Position numbers and translations under genes: made by a program. A stretch of DNA of 46,653 bases, taken from positions 1 through 46,653 of the forward strand of contig JACNFK010000028.1 in NCBI GenBank assembly GCA_014384675.1. Reading direction: 5' to 3'. This DNA comes from Candidatus Thiopontia autotrophica. GTDB taxonomy: Bacteria; Pseudomonadota; Gammaproteobacteria; GCF-002020875. A model generated the notes under the pieces. It saw only the letters and a program-made list of their open reading frames with translations, did not search any database and was not told the origin of the DNA. This document shows, in pieces, positions 44,319 to 46,653 of this stretch. Each line of letters begins with the position of its first letter. Positions within the stretch are counted from its first letter, which is position 1.

Positions 44319-45290
44319 ATGGCTGGATCAAGCATAATGACTAGAATGAATAACGATGCCGCGTTAAGTGTTCACGCCAAGCAGGTCTTCTATTCTGGAA
44401 TGATGCTTGGCTTCTTCTATGTGGGTTTGATCACACTGCACCAGGCTTTCATTGCGGCCTTTGTCATCTCTATAGTGCTTCAAACTACTCACACTGAGAG
44501 GCGGACTCTGCCGCGATCTAAGGTAGTAAAGCGTGACAATGTTGTAGTTAAGGAGGGGGCGCTGCCTAAGAACTCCGCTGCTCAGCCAATGACTGCAAAG
44601 AGTAGGCCTGTACCTAAGTGTCCTCAGCCGTTCAGATTGACTAATGAACAATCAGTGATGTTGGCTGAAATAAAACCAAGAGAGCGTAAGAAGGTCACTA
44701 GGATCAATGCGGAGTTCTATCGCCCTGAGATCTCTCTGCAAAGGTTTGCTCCATCCAGCGATACAGCAGTTGTTGGAGTAGGGTGTGCTGGCATCAATAC
44801 TGTAGATTTTCTGGTTCAGTCAGGTGTCAGAAGTGCTGATACGATTGTGATCGATACTGACCTGCAGACTCTGCACAGGTCTAAGGCTGATTGTGCTCTG
44901 TTTATTGGTGACCAGAAGGATCAAGTTGAGTCTTTAGTTCAGCAGTCACTAGATCAGATCCAGTCAGCCTATCAGCAAGCGGATACTCTCATTGTGCTTA
45001 CCGGTATGGGGGGTAAGACAGGGACTGTTGTTGCTCCGCTATTAGCTAAAACAGCCAAAGAGCGGGGCAAAGTTGTTCACCTGTTTGCTATAGAGCCGTT
45101 TGCTATTGAGGGGCAAGCTAAAACAGATCTCTCTACTGGGGTGCTGGATAGCCTGAGAGGTAATCTGGACTCTGTTGAGTCTCTCTCAAATGAGGATCTT
45201 CTGAGCTCATTTTCTGGTAATCAAAAGTTGGTTGATGCCTTTGCGGAAGTTAATGAGGTGTTGGCTGAATTAATGAAGCGGGCTGCATAA
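44319..45290 (+). CDS. Membrane-anchored FtsZ/tubulin-like GTP-binding protein lacking the T7 region
   Basis: The 323-residue protein has a hydrophobic N-terminal stretch at about 24-54 (one or two membrane helices), a basic, Pro-rich linker (about 55-145) and an FtsZ-type Rossmann domain: T1 VVGVGCAGINTVDFL (151-165), VIDTDLQTL (177-185), the tubulin signature as GMGGKTGTVVAP (229-240) and AIEPFAIEG (257-265). The ORF ends at VLAELMKRAA, where FtsZ would enter helix H7 and the T7 loop, so the catalytic aspartate is absent. GTP binding is plausible; hydrolysis by the usual polymer interface is not. The ATG at 44337, overlapping a TAA, is an alternative start. Confidence 0.75.
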   Translation: MAGSSIMTRMNNDAALSVHAKQVFYSGMMLGFFYVGLITLHQAFIAAFVISIVLQTTHTERRTLPRSKVVKRDNVVVKEGALPKNSAAQPMTAKSRPVPKCPQPFRLTNEQSVMLAEIKPRERKKVTRINAEFYRPEISLQRFAPSSDTAVVGVGCAGINTVDFLVQSGVRSADTIVIDTDLQTLHRSKADCALFIGDQKDQVESLVQQSLDQIQSAYQQADTLIVLTGMGGKTGTVVAPLLAKTAKERGKVVHLFAIEPFAIEGQAKTDLSTGVLDSLRGNLDSVESLSNEDLLSSFSGNQKLVDAFAEVNEVLAELMKRAA

Positions 45291-45341
45291 GCTGAAGTGC
45301 CCGTAACCAAATGATCCTACAGGGAGCGGGTGGATAGATAG

Positions 45342-45899
45342 TTGCCCACCAAGAATAAAGTCGCTACGAAATACTACGTCTTCTTCGGGAAGATCGATCG
45401 ATATGACGTGCTATTCAGCTCAAATATAAATCACGACATTGATAACCGTCATCAACAACACGATGAGATGGAGGTCTTCCACTACCTTAGAGTCATCAAA
45501 CTCCAAGGTACGTGCATTGAGTCCGATGAACGAGACGGAGATCGACTTTACATCACCCTCTACGGGGAAGACCGCGGCAGTAACAGCGTTGGCAGCACTC
45601 TAGCCGACCACAAAGTCCTAGATAAAGACGGCATCCAGAAGTGGCGGAAGATAAGAGGTGAGAGTTTTCCCGTCTACGACCCACCAGATCATATTGGGCA
45701 TATTGATAAAGTGCGCGGGGAAAATGCCTGGAACATTTACCTTTGGTTACCTGACTCCCAGTTCGACCGCATAGCAGCCCTACTCTACTCAGGTAGACAG
45801 ACTTACGCACACCTGAATGAGCTACAAAAAGGTCGTCACAAGTTCCTTCGCTGGATCGAGCTATCCACTGAACATCCCGCCGGGGATGAAGTTGAGTGA
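45342..45899 (+). CDS. Hypothetical protein, 185 residues
   Basis: The open frame begins at a TTG with GGGAG upstream and encodes a soluble, acidic and aromatic-rich protein (TKYYVFFGKIDRYDVLF, LRVIKLQGTCIESDERDG, WNIYLWLPDSQFDRIAALL). I recognise no domain, signal peptide or membrane helix. It follows the FtsZ-like gene by 51 bp on the same strand and may share its transcript. The unusual start and lack of relatives keep confidence moderate. Downstream to 46075 nothing convincing is seen. Confidence 0.6.
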   Translation: MPTKNKVATKYYVFFGKIDRYDVLFSSNINHDIDNRHQQHDEMEVFHYLRVIKLQGTCIESDERDGDRLYITLYGEDRGSNSVGSTLADHKVLDKDGIQKWRKIRGESFPVYDPPDHIGHIDKVRGENAWNIYLWLPDSQFDRIAALLYSGRQTYAHLNELQKGRHKFLRWIELSTEHPAGDEVE

Positions 45900-46075
45900 A
45901 CCAGCACCACATCAGCACCCAACAGCTCAGACAATTTCTCCTTGGTTATCTCCATCTTCTCCTGTATGACGCTGGTTTGGGGTGACAAACCGTCTTTCAC
46001 TGTGGCGGTTATGGTTGTTGTAGCAGACAACACCACACTCTTTACTGATGGCTGTTACAACTAGTTGGCTCTCCC

Positions 46076-46531
46076 TCAGCGAGAGAGTCGTTGCGCCTCT
46101 TCAATTTGGAAATCAGTCATCTCGAGGCTTATGAGATCCCTAATTTTTGTAGCGTCTTTATCACCAGATGCGACGGCAAGATTCAACCACATATAGGCAA
46201 ACACATAATCCTCGGGGACCCCCTCGCCCTTGGCGTACATCACCCCAAGGTTGAACTGCGCTTTCGCAAACCCCTGTCTAGCCGCCATGCGAAACCAGCG
46301 CGCAGCCTCTTGGTCATCCTCAGGAACCCCTCTGCCATTGTCGTACATCACTCCAAGGTTGAACTGCGCACCTGCGTCCCCCTGTTCAGCCAGTGGGCGC
46401 CACTCTGCCAGTGCGGTTTCGGAGTCACCTTGTTTAGCCGCTTGTAACCCCTCCTGAAAACCGGATACAGCAGCAAAACTACTCATCAGTAGCCAGAATC
46501 CAGTCGCCCCTCTACAGTAAACTGATCTCAT
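46076..46531 (-). CDS. Sel1-like repeat protein, secreted
   Basis: The 151-residue protein has an N-terminal signal-like segment (GATGFWLLMSSFAAVSG), then two clear Sel1 repeats with AQFNLGVMYDNGRGVPEDDQ and AQFNLGVMYAKGEGVPEDYV (about 56-128) and a partial third unit. Such repeats form alpha-solenoid protein interaction surfaces, here probably in the periplasm. Specific partner unknown. Short family member. Confidence 0.9.
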   Translation of the reverse strand: MRSVYCRGATGFWLLMSSFAAVSGFQEGLQAAKQGDSETALAEWRPLAEQGDAGAQFNLGVMYDNGRGVPEDDQEAARWFRMAARQGFAKAQFNLGVMYAKGEGVPEDYVFAYMWLNLAVASGDKDATKIRDLISLEMTDFQIEEAQRLSR

Positions 46532-46577
46532 TTTCCCTCTCCCCGCTTCCCAAACGCCACCATCTATTCATCTTCCA

Positions 46578-46653
46578 TCACCCCCCAACAGCTTTCACGT
46601 TCTCCGCCAACAGGCGCAACACAAAATGGTACGCAATCATCCCTATCAATAAA
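46578..46653 (-). CDS. C-terminal end of an unknown gene (partial)
   Basis: The minus strand from the window edge stays open for 24 codons (LLIGMIAYHFVLRLLAENVK and AVGG) and stops at a TGA at 46580-46578. The sequence looks like a hydrophobic C-terminal helix. Too short to identify, and it may not be a gene. Confidence 0.3.
   Translation of the reverse strand, partial: LLIGMIAYHFVLRLLAENVKAVGG

Noticed and set aside
44143-44337. 64-codon ORF overlapping the FtsZ-like start as TAATG
   Set aside because: It begins at a TTG without a ribosome site, contains no ATG and reads through the terminator hairpin at 44172-44203. It is hydrophobic at the end, so not fully excluded, but support is too weak.
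45836-46036. Minus-strand ORF of 66 codons (or 39 from an inner ATG) past the 185-residue gene
   Set aside because: It overlaps the end of that gene, starts at GTG and has no recognisable pattern.

Overview
The window looks like gammaproteobacterial chromosome of moderate GC. The long minus-strand run tsaE-amiC-mutL-miaA-hfq-hflX-hflK-hflC-DUF2065-hisZ-purA, a tRNA-Leu gene, then rnr-rlmB-rpsF-rpsR-DUF2232-rplI-dnaB-alr-radA, is close to the Pseudomonas order. DUF2232 sits where enteric bacteria have priB. A class GN sortase with its VIT-VWA target and a PdsR-type regulator points to a marine or aquatic gammaproteobacterium. I cannot name the species.

Layout. 1-3210: start of recA and cinA, divergent from mutS. 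3205-7002: xerD-dsbC and the rpsP-rimM-trmD-rplS operon. 7019-10570: ffh, divergent from a CcsA/YpjD-like gene and a CorB-like gene. 10560-17740: radA, alr, dnaB, rplI, DUF2232, rpsR, rpsF, rlmB. 17743-25841: a MITE-like repeat, rnr, tRNA-Leu, a thioredoxin-fold lipoprotein, purA, hisZ, DUF2065, hflC, hflK. 25914-32052: hflX to tsaE. 32068-32233: a second MITE-like element. 32244-36387: queG, orn (convergent), an M48 protease, a small cytochrome c and rsgA. 36433-39205: recR-ybaB-dnaX and the 4.5S SRP RNA. 39259-39522: a GIY-YIG protein. After about 39.5 kb gene density falls and the content becomes accessory.

The accessory end (39.5-46.65 kb) has three parts. The first is a dedicated sortase module: class GN sortase, VIT-VWA target and response regulator, but no histidine kinase. 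The second is an apparent integration scar: a 24-nt 3' end of a tRNA-Arg, a terminator beside it, and direct repeats 120 bp on either side. The third is two FtsZ/tubulin-like coding sequences. One is a 78-residue N-terminal fragment. The other is a 323-residue protein that joins an N-terminal membrane segment and a basic linker to an FtsZ-type GTP-binding domain that stops before the catalytic T7 region. An unrecognised 185-residue ORF and a Sel1-repeat protein follow.

The housekeeping part covers DNA repair (recA, mutS, mutL, radA, recR), replication (dnaB, dnaX), translation and RNA processing (rpsP, rplS, rpsF, rpsR, rplI, trmD, rimM, miaA, tsaE, queG, rlmB, rnr, rsgA, hfq, orn), protein export (ffh plus 4.5S RNA) and envelope upkeep (alr, amiC, hflKC, dsbC). 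The strongest new observations are a run of eight G in dnaX, where a -1 slip would stop translation after one more codon at the end of domain III (a candidate route to a gamma-type subunit), and the membrane-anchored, T7-less FtsZ-like protein next to a tRNA integration scar.
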